From Bradyrhizobium_A sp052115025 (GTDB taxonomy: Bacteria > Pseudomonadota > Alphaproteobacteria > Rhizobiales > Xanthobacteraceae), in contig NZ_JBFRFW010000026.1 in the NCBI RefSeq assembly GCF_052115025.1, positions 8,409-72,408 of the forward strand: a stretch of DNA of 64,000 nucleotides, in the 5' to 3' direction. Within the stretch, counting starts at the first letter, position 1; the number at the start of each line of letters is the position of its first letter. Below are positions 14,106 through 22,226 of the stretch, in pieces. The notes beneath the pieces are model-generated. The model saw only the letters and a program-made list of their open reading frames with translations, was not told where the DNA came from and made no database searches. The position numbers and the translations under genes are program-made.

Positions 14106-16388
14106 ATGGGAAAAAGAGTGATTCCGCCTGAACCGGCCCCGGTCGAAGACGTCGCCCTGCGCGAGGCGCTGGAAGAGCGCTACCTGGCGTATGCGCTGTC
14201 GACCATCATGCACCGGGCGCTGCCGGACGCCCGTGACGGCCTGAAGCCCGTCCATCGCCGCATCCTCTATGGCATGCGGCTGCTGCGCCTCGATCCGGGC
14301 GCGACCTTCAAGAAGTCCGCCAAGATCGTCGGCGACGTCATGGGCAGTTTCCATCCCCATGGCGACCAGTCGATCTACGACGCGCTGGTGCGTCTCGCCC
14401 AGGATTTCGCCGCGCGCTACCCGCTGGTCGACGGCCAGGGCAACTTCGGCAATATCGACGGCGACAACCCCGCCGCCTACCGTTACACCGAAGCGCGCAT
14501 GACCGACGTCGCGCGCCTGCTGCTCGAGGGCATCGACGAGGACGCGGTCGAGTTTCGCCCGAACTACGACGGCCAGGCGAAGGAGCCGGCGGTGCTGCCC
14601 GGCGGCTTCCCGAACCTGCTCGCCAACGGCGCGCAGGGCATCGCGGTCGGCATGGCCACTGCGATCCCGCCGCACAATGCCGCCGAGCTCTGCGACGCCG
14701 CGCTGCATCTCATCGAGAAGCCGGACGCCAAGTCCAAGGCGCTGCTGCGCTGGATCAAGGGCCCGGACTTCCCGACCGGCGGCATCATCATCGATTCCAA
14801 GGACAGCATTGCGGAGGCCTATACCACTGGCCGCGGCTCGTTCCGCACCCGCGCCAAGTGGCACCAGGAAGAGGGCGCCCGCGGCACCTGGACGGTGGTG
14901 GTCACGGAAATTCCGTGGCTGGTGCAGAAGTCGCGCCTGATCGAGAAGATCGCCGAGCTGCTCAACGACCGCAAGCTGCCGCTGGTCGGCGACATTCGCG
15001 ACGAGTCCGCCGAGGACGTCCGCATCGTCATCGAGCCGAAGACGCGGGCGGTCGATCCGGCGCTGCTGATGGAATCGCTGTTCAAGCTCACCGAGCTCGA
15101 AAGCCGCATTCCGCTCAATCTCAACGTGCTGGTGAAGGGCCGCATCCCCAAGGTGCTGGGCCTTGCGGAAGCGCTGCGCGAGTGGCTCGACCATCTGCGC
15201 GACGTGCTGCTGCGCCGCTCCAACTACCGCAAGCAGCAGATCGAGCATCGCCTCGAGGTGCTCGGCGGCTACCTGATCGCCTATCTCAACCTCGACAAGG
15301 TCATCAAGATCATCCGCACCGAGGACGAGCCGAAGCCCGTGCTGATGAAGGCTTTCTCGCTCACTGAGATCCAGGCCGAGGCCATCCTCAACATGCGCCT
15401 GCGCTCGCTGCGCAAGCTCGAGGAGATGGAGATCCGCCGCGAGGACAAGGACCTGCGCACCGAGCTCAAGGGCATCGAGGGCATCCTCGCCTCGGAGGCC
15501 AAGCAGTGGGCCAAGGTCGGCGAGCAGGTGCGCACCGTGCGCGACATGTTCGGCCCGAAGACGCCGCTCGGCAAGCGCCGCACGACGTTCGCGGATGCGC
15601 CGGAGCACGACCTCGCCGCGATGGAAGAGGCGCTGGTCGAGCGTGAGCCGATCACGGTGGTGGTGTCTGACAAGGGCTGGGTCCGCACGCTGAAGGGGCA
15701 GGTCGCCGATCTCTCCAACCTGACGTTCAAGACCGACGACCGCCTTGGCTATGCGTTCTTCGCCGAGACCACCTCGAAGCTGCTGCTGTTCGCCACCAAC
15801 GGCCGCTTCTACACGCTCGACGCCGCCAAGCTGCCCGGCGGCCGCGGCCATGGCGACCCGATCCGCATGTTCATCGACATGGAGCAGGACGCGTCCATCG
15901 TGTCGCTGTTCGTCTCCTCCGGCGGGCGCAAGTTCCTGGTCGCGGGCCATGACGGCCAGGGCTTCATCGTCAACGAGGACGACTGCCTCGGCAACACTCG
16001 CAAGGGCAAGCAGGTGCTGAACGTCACGCCGCCGAACGAGGCGCGCGCCTTGACGACGGTCGACGGCGACACCGTCGCGGTGATCGGCGACAACCGCAAG
16101 ATGCTGGTGTTCCCGCTCGACCAGGTGCCGGAGATGGCGCGTGGCCGCGGCGTGCGGCTGCAGCGCTACAAGGATGGCGGCCTGTCCGATGTCGTCACCT
16201 TCAATCTCAAGCAAGGCCTGACCTGGAAGGACTCCGCTGGTCGCGAGTTCAGCGTCAGCGCCAGGGAGCTCGCCGACTGGCGCGGCGCCCGTTCCGATGC
16301 CGGCCGCCTGCCGCCGAAGGGCTTTCCGAAGTCCAACAAGTTCGGCAAGACCATCGAGCCGCCGCCACCGCCCGAGCCGGCGTCCTGA
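14106..16388 (+). CDS. parC: DNA topoisomerase IV subunit A
   Basis: A 760-residue type IIA topoisomerase subunit that decatenates daughter chromosomes with ParE. The breakage-reunion domain has the catalytic Tyr127 in AAYRYTEARM and the helix motif SFHPHGDQSIYDAL (81-94). The position matching the quinolone-contact Ser of E. coli GyrA/ParC is Gln88. A beta-pinwheel C-terminal domain follows (about 500 onward). ParC rather than GyrA is favoured by length and by the lack of a GyrA box (QRRGGKG). It starts 7 bp after a run ending GTTAACCCCGTCCC, with no strong ribosome site. Confidence 0.94.
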   Translation: MGKRVIPPEPAPVEDVALREALEERYLAYALSTIMHRALPDARDGLKPVHRRILYGMRLLRLDPGATFKKSAKIVGDVMGSFHPHGDQSIYDALVRLAQDFAARYPLVDGQGNFGNIDGDNPAAYRYTEARMTDVARLLLEGIDEDAVEFRPNYDGQAKEPAVLPGGFPNLLANGAQGIAVGMATAIPPHNAAELCDAALHLIEKPDAKSKALLRWIKGPDFPTGGIIIDSKDSIAEAYTTGRGSFRTRAKWHQEEGARGTWTVVVTEIPWLVQKSRLIEKIAELLNDRKLPLVGDIRDESAEDVRIVIEPKTRAVDPALLMESLFKLTELESRIPLNLNVLVKGRIPKVLGLAEALREWLDHLRDVLLRRSNYRKQQIEHRLEVLGGYLIAYLNLDKVIKIIRTEDEPKPVLMKAFSLTEIQAEAILNMRLRSLRKLEEMEIRREDKDLRTELKGIEGILASEAKQWAKVGEQVRTVRDMFGPKTPLGKRRTTFADAPEHDLAAMEEALVEREPITVVVSDKGWVRTLKGQVADLSNLTFKTDDRLGYAFFAETTSKLLLFATNGRFYTLDAAKLPGGRGHGDPIRMFIDMEQDASIVSLFVSSGGRKFLVAGHDGQGFIVNEDDCLGNTRKGKQVLNVTPPNEARALTTVDGDTVAVIGDNRKMLVFPLDQVPEMARGRGVRLQRYKDGGLSDVVTFNLKQGLTWKDSAGREFSVSARELADWRGARSDAGRLPPKGFPKSNKFGKTIEPPPPPEPAS

Positions 16389-16417
16389 CGGCCGCCCGTT
16401 ACATCATCGCATCCCTT

Positions 16418-16442
16418 CATGCCCGGCCTTGCGCCGGGCATG
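16418..16442 (+). terminator. Perfect 10-bp hairpin after parC
   Basis: CATGCCCGGC (16418-16427), loop CTTGC, GCCGGGCATG (16433-16442), then TGCGTTTT. It lies 29 bp after parC. The CCGGGC..TGC..GCCGGG core also resembles a dispersed palindrome, so it may be both a repeat and a terminator. Confidence 0.6.
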
Positions 16443-16544
16443 TGCGTTTTGAGAGGCGAGCGATCGAGATGCGACACACTGATTTGCGTGCGACGGGCAG
16501 GCGGCGCTAGATTTCCCATCTGGAATGACGGGAAGGACATCGCG

Positions 16545-17042
16545 ATGGTCCGCGAGAACGAAATCCGCGAGGGCGAGGTGGTGGTGGAGTTGCCGCCGCC
16601 GACCGATGCCGGCCTGATTTTTATCGGCCGCATTCGTACGCCCTGGAACTCGCGACTGGAGACGCCGCGGCAGGGCCGCCAGGACGGGCCGGTGTGCCGC
16701 ATCGAGATCTTCGATCCGTGGGTGCCGGCGCTGAAAGGGCTTGATCTCTACGGGGAGGTCGAGGTGATCTACTGGCTGCATCAATCGCGCCGGGATCTCG
16801 TGCTGCAGAGCCCGGCGAGCGACAAGACGACCCGTGGCACGTTTTCGCTGCGCTCGCCGGTGCGGCCCAATCCGCTGGGCACGTCGATCGCCAAGCTCGT
16901 CGGCATCGAGGGATCGACCGTGCTGGTGCGTGGCCTCGATTGTCTCGACGGCACGCCGCTCGTCGATCTCAAGCCGGACCGTTGCGCGTTCACGCCGATC
17001 GCTCCGCCACAGCCCGGTGATTTCGAGGTCGGCGACCATTGA
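16545..17042 (+). CDS. trmO: TrmO/TsaA-family tRNA methyltransferase
   Basis: 165 residues from the ATG at 16545; a longer frame from 16419 would read through the parC hairpin. The protein carries the family's core: DAGLIFIGRIRTPW near the N-terminus and SLRSPVRPNPLGTSIAKL (RPNP signature). Family role: S-adenosylmethionine-dependent N6-methylation of t6A37 in some tRNAs (shown for E. coli TrmO); other members are known only as VirR-like proteins. It is shorter than E. coli TrmO and lacks the C-terminal domain, so the exact substrate is open. It faces DUF2798 convergently. Confidence 0.75.
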   Translation: MVRENEIREGEVVVELPPPTDAGLIFIGRIRTPWNSRLETPRQGRQDGPVCRIEIFDPWVPALKGLDLYGEVEVIYWLHQSRRDLVLQSPASDKTTRGTFSLRSPVRPNPLGTSIAKLVGIEGSTVLVRGLDCLDGTPLVDLKPDRCAFTPIAPPQPGDFEVGDH

Positions 17043-17101
17043 CACGGCGGCATTCGACACCGTGAACACGAGATGCGCGCGGGCGTCGCGGCGCGGTGGT
17101 G

Positions 17102-17437
17102 TCAGGACCGGTGGGCGTAGGCGTCCGGCTCGAGGCGGATGATGATCCGCCGGATCATCGGCAGGGCGGCGCACAGCACCGGCAGCGCGATCATCCAGGA
17201 CATGATCCATGCGACCAGCCAGCGCAGCAGATAACCCTCGCGCAGGCCGAAGCCGACGGTGGTCGAGACGGCCGCGGTCACCAGCGACATGATGAGGGAC
17301 AGCAGCACCGCGGCAACGATGGTGGCGTAGCGGCGCGGCAGGTTGGCGGGGTCGAAGGCCGACGGCGCGAGGCGCGTGGTATCGATGGCCACGGGCACGG
17401 AGCCCGTGGGCGGAAGGTGGGTCGAAAGAGTGTTCAT
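17102..17437 (-). CDS. DUF2798 family membrane protein
   Basis: 111 residues with two membrane segments (about 42-62, YATIVAAVLLSLIMSLVTAA, and 75-97, WLVAWIMSWMIALPVLCAAL), ending in basic IRRIIIRLEPD. This two-helix plan with the loop TTVGF fits DUF2798, a family of unknown function. The ATG at 17435-17437 overlaps the aldolase stop (ATGA), making it the third gene of a PadR-aldolase-DUF2798 operon. It may be a small transporter or accessory membrane protein, but nothing in the sequence fixes a substrate. Confidence 0.78.
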   Translation of the reverse strand: MNTLSTHLPPTGSVPVAIDTTRLAPSAFDPANLPRRYATIVAAVLLSLIMSLVTAAVSTTVGFGLREGYLLRWLVAWIMSWMIALPVLCAALPMIRRIIIRLEPDAYAHRS

Positions 17438-18198
17438 GGGTCTGTGTGGTGTTGAGTAATGTTGATGGGATGAGCCAGGCCACGCCTGTAGAACGCCCAG
17501 AATGTCGCGAGCAGCGTGTCGTCGAGGATCTGCGCCTGCTTGGCGGCGATCTCGGCCGCCGGTGTCGCGGCGTAGGGAAGTCCGGTGGCCAGCAGGGCGA
17601 GTTGTGAGCGGCAGGCGCGCTCCAGGAACACGCCGGTCAGCGTGCAGGCCGCGATGGAGCGGCCGACGAAGGCGATGCCGTGGTTGCGCATCAGCACCGA
17701 CGATGCGTCGCCAAGCGTATGCGCGAGCGCGGCGCCGAGCTGCGGGGTGTCGATGAGGCCGGTGGTGTCGTTGAAGCGCGGAACGCGCGGACCGAGATAG
17801 ACCGCCTCGTTGGTGACGGCGCGGAGCTCGACGTCGAGCGCGGAAAACGCAGTGGCGTGGAAGGGATGGCTGTGGCCGACGACACTGATGTCCGGCCTTG
17901 CGCGCAGGATCTCTGTGTGCAGCGGCCATTCCTTGTGGAGACGGCCGTCGCCGGCGAGGCGTCGACCGTCGAAGTCGATCAGCACGAAGTCGCTGGGATC
18001 TCGCACCTCGCCGAGGCCGATGCCCGAGCGCTTCAGCCACACGCCGCGGCCATCGGGATCGCGCAGCGACAGATGGCCGAGGGGCATGTCGGCGTGGCCC
18101 TGCTGGTGCAGGATGCGGCAGCCGCTGGCGAGTTGAAGCAGGTCGCGGGCGAGGGCGTCCGCGATCGGTGGTGCGCCGGCTGCCGCGCTGTCAGTCAT
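17434..18198 (-). CDS. Class II aldolase/adducin-family protein
   Basis: 254 residues. Zinc ligands are visible as His109 and His111 in VGHSHPFH and His173 in MRNHGI, with the acid Glu96 in WPLHTEI, so the site of fuculose-/ribulose-phosphate aldolase-type enzymes is complete. Family members cleave or epimerise sugar phosphates, but many are uncharacterised; the substrate is not readable here. The N-terminus starts right after PadR (ATGA overlap) and the C-terminus overlaps DUF2798. Expression is therefore likely controlled by the PadR regulator. Confidence 0.85.
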   Translation of the reverse strand: MTDSAAAGAPPIADALARDLLQLASGCRILHQQGHADMPLGHLSLRDPDGRGVWLKRSGIGLGEVRDPSDFVLIDFDGRRLAGDGRLHKEWPLHTEILRARPDISVVGHSHPFHATAFSALDVELRAVTNEAVYLGPRVPRFNDTTGLIDTPQLGAALAHTLGDASSVLMRNHGIAFVGRSIAACTLTGVFLERACRSQLALLATGLPYAATPAAEIAAKQAQILDDTLLATFWAFYRRGLAHPINITQHHTDP

Positions 18199-18815
18199 TT
18201 CACGTCCTCGATCGCGACCGCGGCGGCGTCGAGCGCGGCGGCGATGGCGCGGACCTGTTCGGGTGTCAGCGGTCCCCGCGACTGGCGCAGTTGCAGCGCG
18301 AGCCGCAGGTTCTCCATGGCGCGGACGAGCTGTGGCGCGGGTCCGGGCCGTTCCGCGGCGCTTGCCGCCTTGAGGCGGGCCAGCACCTCGTCGACGATGG
18401 TCTTGTTCTCTTCGAGATAGGCGCGCCCGGCGTCGGTGATCTCGTAGAGCTTGCGCGGGCCGTCCGGGGCGGTGACCGTGGCGAGGCCCATTTCCTGGAG
18501 CAGGGTGAGGGTCGGATAGACCACGCCCGGGCTCGGGCTGTAGGCGCCGCCGAGGGTCTCCTCGATGTCCTTGATCACCTCGTAGCCGTGGCGCGGACGC
18601 TCGGCGATCAGGTGCAGGATCAGGAAGCGAAGCTCGCCATGGCCGAACAACCGTCCGCCACGCCGGCCGCGTCCACGGCCAAAACCATGTTCGCCACGGC
18701 CGAAGCCGCCGTCGTGTTCCTCGCCGCGGTGGTGCCGTCCGTGCCGGCGATGTCCGTGCTCCGCGTCCTCGTGAAAGCCTTCGTGCCGATGCCGGCCGCC
18801 AAATCGATGTCTCAT
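18195..18815 (-). CDS. PadR-family repressor with His-rich N-terminus (YqjI-like)
   Basis: 206 residues. The first 56 are a His/Gly/Arg-rich extension with about twelve histidines (RHRHEGFHEDAEHGHRRHGR). The PadR winged helix follows: LFGHGELRFLILHLI, HGYEVIKDIEETLGG, YSPSPGVVYPTLTLLQEMGL, and a C-terminal dimerisation helix. Both the extension and the FGHGELR / SPSPGVIYPTL motifs closely match E. coli YqjI, a nickel- and iron-responsive repressor, so metal sensing is a reasonable inference. It heads an overlapping operon with an aldolase and DUF2798. A near-palindromic AT-rich site lies 20 bp upstream. Confidence 0.88.
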   Translation of the reverse strand: MRHRFGGRHRHEGFHEDAEHGHRRHGRHHRGEEHDGGFGRGEHGFGRGRGRRGGRLFGHGELRFLILHLIAERPRHGYEVIKDIEETLGGAYSPSPGVVYPTLTLLQEMGLATVTAPDGPRKLYEITDAGRAYLEENKTIVDEVLARLKAASAAERPGPAPQLVRAMENLRLALQLRQSRGPLTPEQVRAIAAALDAAAVAIEDVK

Positions 18816-18834
18816 GTGTCTTCTCGCTATAATT

Positions 18835-18857
18835 TAGATATATCGAAATATGATCTA
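18835..18857 (-). promoter_or_regulatory. Probable PadR autoregulatory operator
   Basis: TAGAT (18835-18839) and ATCTA (18853-18857) flank an AT-rich near-palindrome centred on TATCGAAATA. It lies 20-42 bp upstream of the PadR ATG, where it would overlap the promoter. PadR proteins usually bind such ATAT-type dyads in front of their own gene. Confidence 0.6.
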
Positions 18858-18973
18858 GATAGCACAAAAGTCAAGGCCCCCGCGAGCCGCTGCACGCGGG
18901 GGCCAGTTGGAAACGGGGAAATCGCAGCGGGATCCGCTGGTTAGTGCGTGCGCAAGGGGATGCGGCCGGCCGC

Positions 18974-20221
18974 TTACGGCCGTCCGGCGGCCGCCTCGCC
19001 CGCATCCACCATCGCCGGCTGGCGGAGCAGGCCGACGGCAGGGGACAGCAGGATGACCAGCGCCTGCAGGCCGAAGCCGGCGACGGCGAGGCACAGGCAC
19101 GCTTCGGCGCCATAGACGGCACCGACGATTGCGCCGATCGCTGCGCCGAGCGGGCGTGCGCCCCAGCTCATGATGTTGATCGCCGAGACGCGGCCGAGCA
19201 GGCGTGCGGGCGTCACCGCCTGGCGCAGCGTCGTGGTGCTGATCACCCACAGGATCGGGCCAGCGCCGAGAAGGAAGAAGCCGAGCCAGGCGACCGGCGC
19301 CAGCGGCACGACAATGGTCAGCGCCAGGATCGCGGCGGCGAGAAAGCCGGAGACAGGGCCGAGCGCGATCACCGTGCCGAACGACAGGCGCGCGAGGATG
19401 CGTGTCGCCAGGAGCGCGCCAATGATCATGCCGACGCCGTACATGCCGAGCGTGACGCCGACGCCGGACGCGGAGAGCTGCAGGTGCCGCACCGCGTAGG
19501 GCACGAACACCGCCAGCACCAGGAACGACGAGCTGTTGAAGATGAACTGGGTGATGAACACCGGCCGCAGCAGCGTGTGGGTGAACACGAACGCCGCACC
19601 TTCGCGGATGTCCTGCAGCGGATGGCGTTGTGCGGCCGGCGGTCGCGCCGGCTCGGCGACGCCCGACAGCGTCACCACCGCAATCGCCGACAGCGCGGCG
19701 GCGACTCCGAACGCCGGCGCGGCGCCGACAAAGCCGACCAGCGCGCCGCCGAGCGCGGGACCGGCGGCGAATGCCACGGTGCGCGCGAGCTCGATGCGGG
19801 CGTTGGCGGCGGCGAGCGCGTCCGCGCCGACGAGGGCCGGCACCAGCGCCGGCGCAGCGACGCTGTAGACCACGGTGCCGCACACCGAGACGAAGCCGAA
19901 CAGCGCGAGCAGCGGCATGCTGAGCGAGCGAGTGGCGATCAATGCGAGGATGACGACCAGCGCGGCGGCGCGCAGCGCCTCGGCGCCGGCCATCAGCCAG
20001 CGCCGTGACATGCGGTCGGCGAGCAGGCCAGCGGGGATCGCAAACAGCACGAAGGGCAGGGTGAGCGCGGTCTGCAGCACGCCGGTCTCGCCTTCGCTGA
20101 CGCCGAGCAGCAGCACGGCGACGATGGGCGCAGCGGCGAGCGCAATCTGCTCGGCGGACTGGGCGGCGAGGTTCGACCAGGCGAGGCGGTTGAAGGCGGG
20201 AGGTAGTGATGGCTTGGGCAT
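18974..20221 (-). CDS. MFS transporter, EntS/MFS_3-like exporter
   Basis: 415 residues from the ATG at 20219-20221; the longer open frame to 20527 would run across the mntH promoter. About 12 membrane segments can be traced. The loop 2-3 motif GLLADRMSRRWLMAG and the start FNRLAWSNLAAQSAEQIA match the enterobactin-exporter-like MFS_3 group. Family members export siderophores, drugs or metabolites; the substrate is not evident. It is divergent from mntH across about 157 bp that contain a long inverted repeat and MntH-type direct repeats. Confidence 0.85.
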   Translation of the reverse strand: MPKPSLPPAFNRLAWSNLAAQSAEQIALAAAPIVAVLLLGVSEGETGVLQTALTLPFVLFAIPAGLLADRMSRRWLMAGAEALRAAALVVILALIATRSLSMPLLALFGFVSVCGTVVYSVAAPALVPALVGADALAAANARIELARTVAFAAGPALGGALVGFVGAAPAFGVAAALSAIAVVTLSGVAEPARPPAAQRHPLQDIREGAAFVFTHTLLRPVFITQFIFNSSSFLVLAVFVPYAVRHLQLSASGVGVTLGMYGVGMIIGALLATRILARLSFGTVIALGPVSGFLAAAILALTIVVPLAPVAWLGFFLLGAGPILWVISTTTLRQAVTPARLLGRVSAINIMSWGARPLGAAIGAIVGAVYGAEACLCLAVAGFGLQALVILLSPAVGLLRQPAMVDAGEAAAGRP

Positions 20222-20279
20222 GATTCCAGGTCCTGCGGGGGGAACTGGTCCAGGCTTAGGCCTCGCACCGGGGGGCGAC

Positions 20280-20318
20280 CCACCCGTTTCCGGACGAACG
20301 GCGACGGAAAACGGGTGG
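20280..20318. promoter_or_regulatory. 13-14 bp inverted repeat between the MFS gene and mntH
   Basis: CCACCCGTTTCCG (20280-20292) pairs with CGGAAAACGGGTGG (20305-20318) with a single-base bulge and a 12-nt loop. It lies about 60 bp from both divergent starts. It could be an operator, or a cruciform or terminator-like element insulating the two promoters. Confidence 0.5.
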
Positions 20319-20327
20319 CGAGCTAGA

Positions 20328-20353
20328 TGCAGTTGCAAATTAGTTGCAATTAG
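20328..20353 (+). promoter_or_regulatory. Candidate manganese (Fur/Mur-type) control site of mntH
   Basis: Spaced repeats of TGCA/TTGCAA occur as TGCAGTTGCAAA then TTAGTTGCAATTAG, ending 25 bp before the mntH ATG. Bradyrhizobium Fur acts as a manganese regulator of mntH and recognises direct TGC-containing hexamers (established in that genus, from memory). The match here is by resemblance only. Confidence 0.5.
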
Positions 20354-20378
20354 TTTCGGCCTATGCTGTTCTCCGAGC

Positions 20379-21755
20379 ATGGATGCGAAAACACCTTTTC
20401 CTGCGCCGGTGCCGTCGGCGAGCGGTCCGGAGCAAGCGGGCGGCTGGCGTGCCGCGCGGGGTGAGCCGTCGCTCGCCAACGTGTTCGGCTCGGTGCGGGT
20501 GGCGAAGGGCGGCTCGTTCTGGCGCAAGCTGCTGGCCTTCCTTGGCCCCGGTTATCTCGTGGCCGTCGGCTACATGGATCCGGGCAACTGGGCGACCTCG
20601 CTCGCCGGCGGCTCGAAGTTCGGCTATGCGCTGCTCGCGGTCGCGCTGATCTCCAACATCATGGCCATCGTGCTGCAGGCACTGTGCACGCGGCTCGGCG
20701 TCGGCTCGGGGCGCGACCTCGCGCAGGCCTGCCGTGACGCCTATCCGTCCTGGGTGGCCTGGCCGCTGTGGCTGTTCGCCGAGATCGCGATCGGCGCCAC
20801 CGATCTCGCCGAGATCATCGGCACCGCTATCGGCCTCAACCTGCTGTTCGGCATTCCCCTCGAGATCGGCGTGCTGATCACCGCGGCGGACGTGTTCGTG
20901 ATCCTCACCCTGCAGGCGCTCGGCTTCCGCTATGTCGAGGCGTTCGTGGTCGCGCTGCTCGGCGTCATCGCCGCATGCTTTGCGGTGCAGATCGCCATGG
21001 CCGATCCGGACTGGGGCGCGGTGATCCGCGGCTTCGCGCCGACCATCGAGATCGTCTCCAACCGCGACATGCTGTATCTCGCGCTTGGCATCCTCGGCGC
21101 CACGGTGATGCCGCACAATCTCTACCTGCATTCGGGCCTGGTGCAGACCCGCGGCTATGGCCAGAGCGAGGCGGAGAAGCGCGAGGCGATCAGGCTCTCG
21201 ACCATCGATTCCACCGTCGCGCTGTGCCTTGCGCTGACCATCAATGCCTCGATCCTGATCCTCGCGGCAGCGACCTTCCACAAGGCGGGCAGGACCGACG
21301 TCGCCGAGCTTGACCAGGCGCATGCCTTCCTGTCGCCGCTGCTGGGGTCGACGCTGGCGCCGTCGCTGTTCGGCATCGCGCTCTTGTGCTGCGGCCTCAA
21401 CTCGACGGTGACCGCGACGCTGTCCGGCCAGATCGTGATGGAGGGCTTCATCCACATCAAGGTCGCGCCCTGGCTGCGGCGGATGATCACCCGCATGATT
21501 GCCATCGTGCCGGCGGCGCTGGTCACGCTGTGGTATGGCGAGAAGGGCACCGCGCAGCTCCTGATCCTCAGTCAGGTGGTGCTGAGCCTGCAGCTGCCGT
21601 TCGCCATCGTGCCGCTGGTGATGTTCACCGCGAGCCGCGCCAAGATGGGCGTGTTCGTCGCGCCGCGCTGGCTGACCGCGGCCGCAACGCTGATCGCCGC
21701 CATCATCATCGTGCTCAACGCCAAGCTGGTGTTCGACTTCGTGACCGGCGGCTAG
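20379..21755 (+). CDS. mntH: Nramp-family Mn(II)/H+ symporter MntH
   Basis: 458 residues from the ATG at 20379. Eleven or so membrane helices. The metal-site motif of TM1, DPGNW (67-71), and that of TM6, MPHNLYLHSGL (Met244-Pro245-His246), are intact, so it is a divalent manganese/iron importer rather than a magnesium or proton-only variant. The N-terminal 45 residues are a Pro/Ala-rich cytoplasmic extension. Its stop overlaps the opposing DUF1772 gene by 3 bp. Upstream TGCA repeats suggest control by manganese status. Confidence 0.94.
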   Translation: MDAKTPFPAPVPSASGPEQAGGWRAARGEPSLANVFGSVRVAKGGSFWRKLLAFLGPGYLVAVGYMDPGNWATSLAGGSKFGYALLAVALISNIMAIVLQALCTRLGVGSGRDLAQACRDAYPSWVAWPLWLFAEIAIGATDLAEIIGTAIGLNLLFGIPLEIGVLITAADVFVILTLQALGFRYVEAFVVALLGVIAACFAVQIAMADPDWGAVIRGFAPTIEIVSNRDMLYLALGILGATVMPHNLYLHSGLVQTRGYGQSEAEKREAIRLSTIDSTVALCLALTINASILILAAATFHKAGRTDVAELDQAHAFLSPLLGSTLAPSLFGIALLCCGLNSTVTATLSGQIVMEGFIHIKVAPWLRRMITRMIAIVPAALVTLWYGEKGTAQLLILSQVVLSLQLPFAIVPLVMFTASRAKMGVFVAPRWLTAAATLIAAIIIVLNAKLVFDFVTGG

Positions 21756-22183
21756 CTTGCGAGCACCCACAGGTCGGCGATGACAGCGGCAACGCCGAGC
21801 GCGGTGCGCACCGCGTGCAGCCGTCCCCAGGACGCGATGAGGGCGCGGGAGGCCGCGCCGGCCTCGGTCTCGGGGATGGCTTTCAGGCGATTGTTGGTGG
21901 GCAGCATGGCGAACAGGGTCCACGGCCAGTTGGCGAGCATCAGCACGGCGCCGAGCGCCCAGCGGGCGTCGCCCTCGACCCACCACGCGGCGAGCGCCAG
22001 CAGGCCGGAGATGATCGCAAGGCTCGCCTGCATGGCGAGCCCGCGGGCGTAGCTCGGCTTCCATTCGGCCAGCAAGGCCCGGTCGTCCAGCCGGAGGCGG
22101 GCCGGCTGCTCGGCGACGTTGATGTAGAACGCGGCGCCGGCGAAGGCGGCGGCGGTGGTCAGCGCGAGGTATCCAGCCAGCAT
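21752..22183 (-). CDS. DUF1772 (anthrone oxygenase-like) membrane protein
   Basis: 143 residues with four membrane segments. Features of DUF1772: an early FAGAAFYINVAEQPARL motif, PSYARGLAMQA, and the NW..TLFAMLPTNNRL motif after the third helix, followed by a W..LHAVRT segment. The family includes fungal anthrone oxygenases, but bacterial members are mostly uncharacterised. It lies 43 bp downstream of the HxlR regulator on the same strand, so they are probably co-transcribed. Confidence 0.8.
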   Translation of the reverse strand: MLAGYLALTTAAAFAGAAFYINVAEQPARLRLDDRALLAEWKPSYARGLAMQASLAIISGLLALAAWWVEGDARWALGAVLMLANWPWTLFAMLPTNNRLKAIPETEAGAASRALIASWGRLHAVRTALGVAAVIADLWVLAS

Positions 22184-22226
22184 GATGCGTCCTCCGTGAA
22201 GCGGTGTGCGCGGCGCCGTCGTCGTG

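Noticed and set aside
14064..16214. 716-codon open frame on the minus strand opposite parC
   Set aside because: It is the GC-rich antisense shadow of parC; composition is His/Arg/Leu/Ala-biased with no domain, while parC on the plus strand has full motifs.
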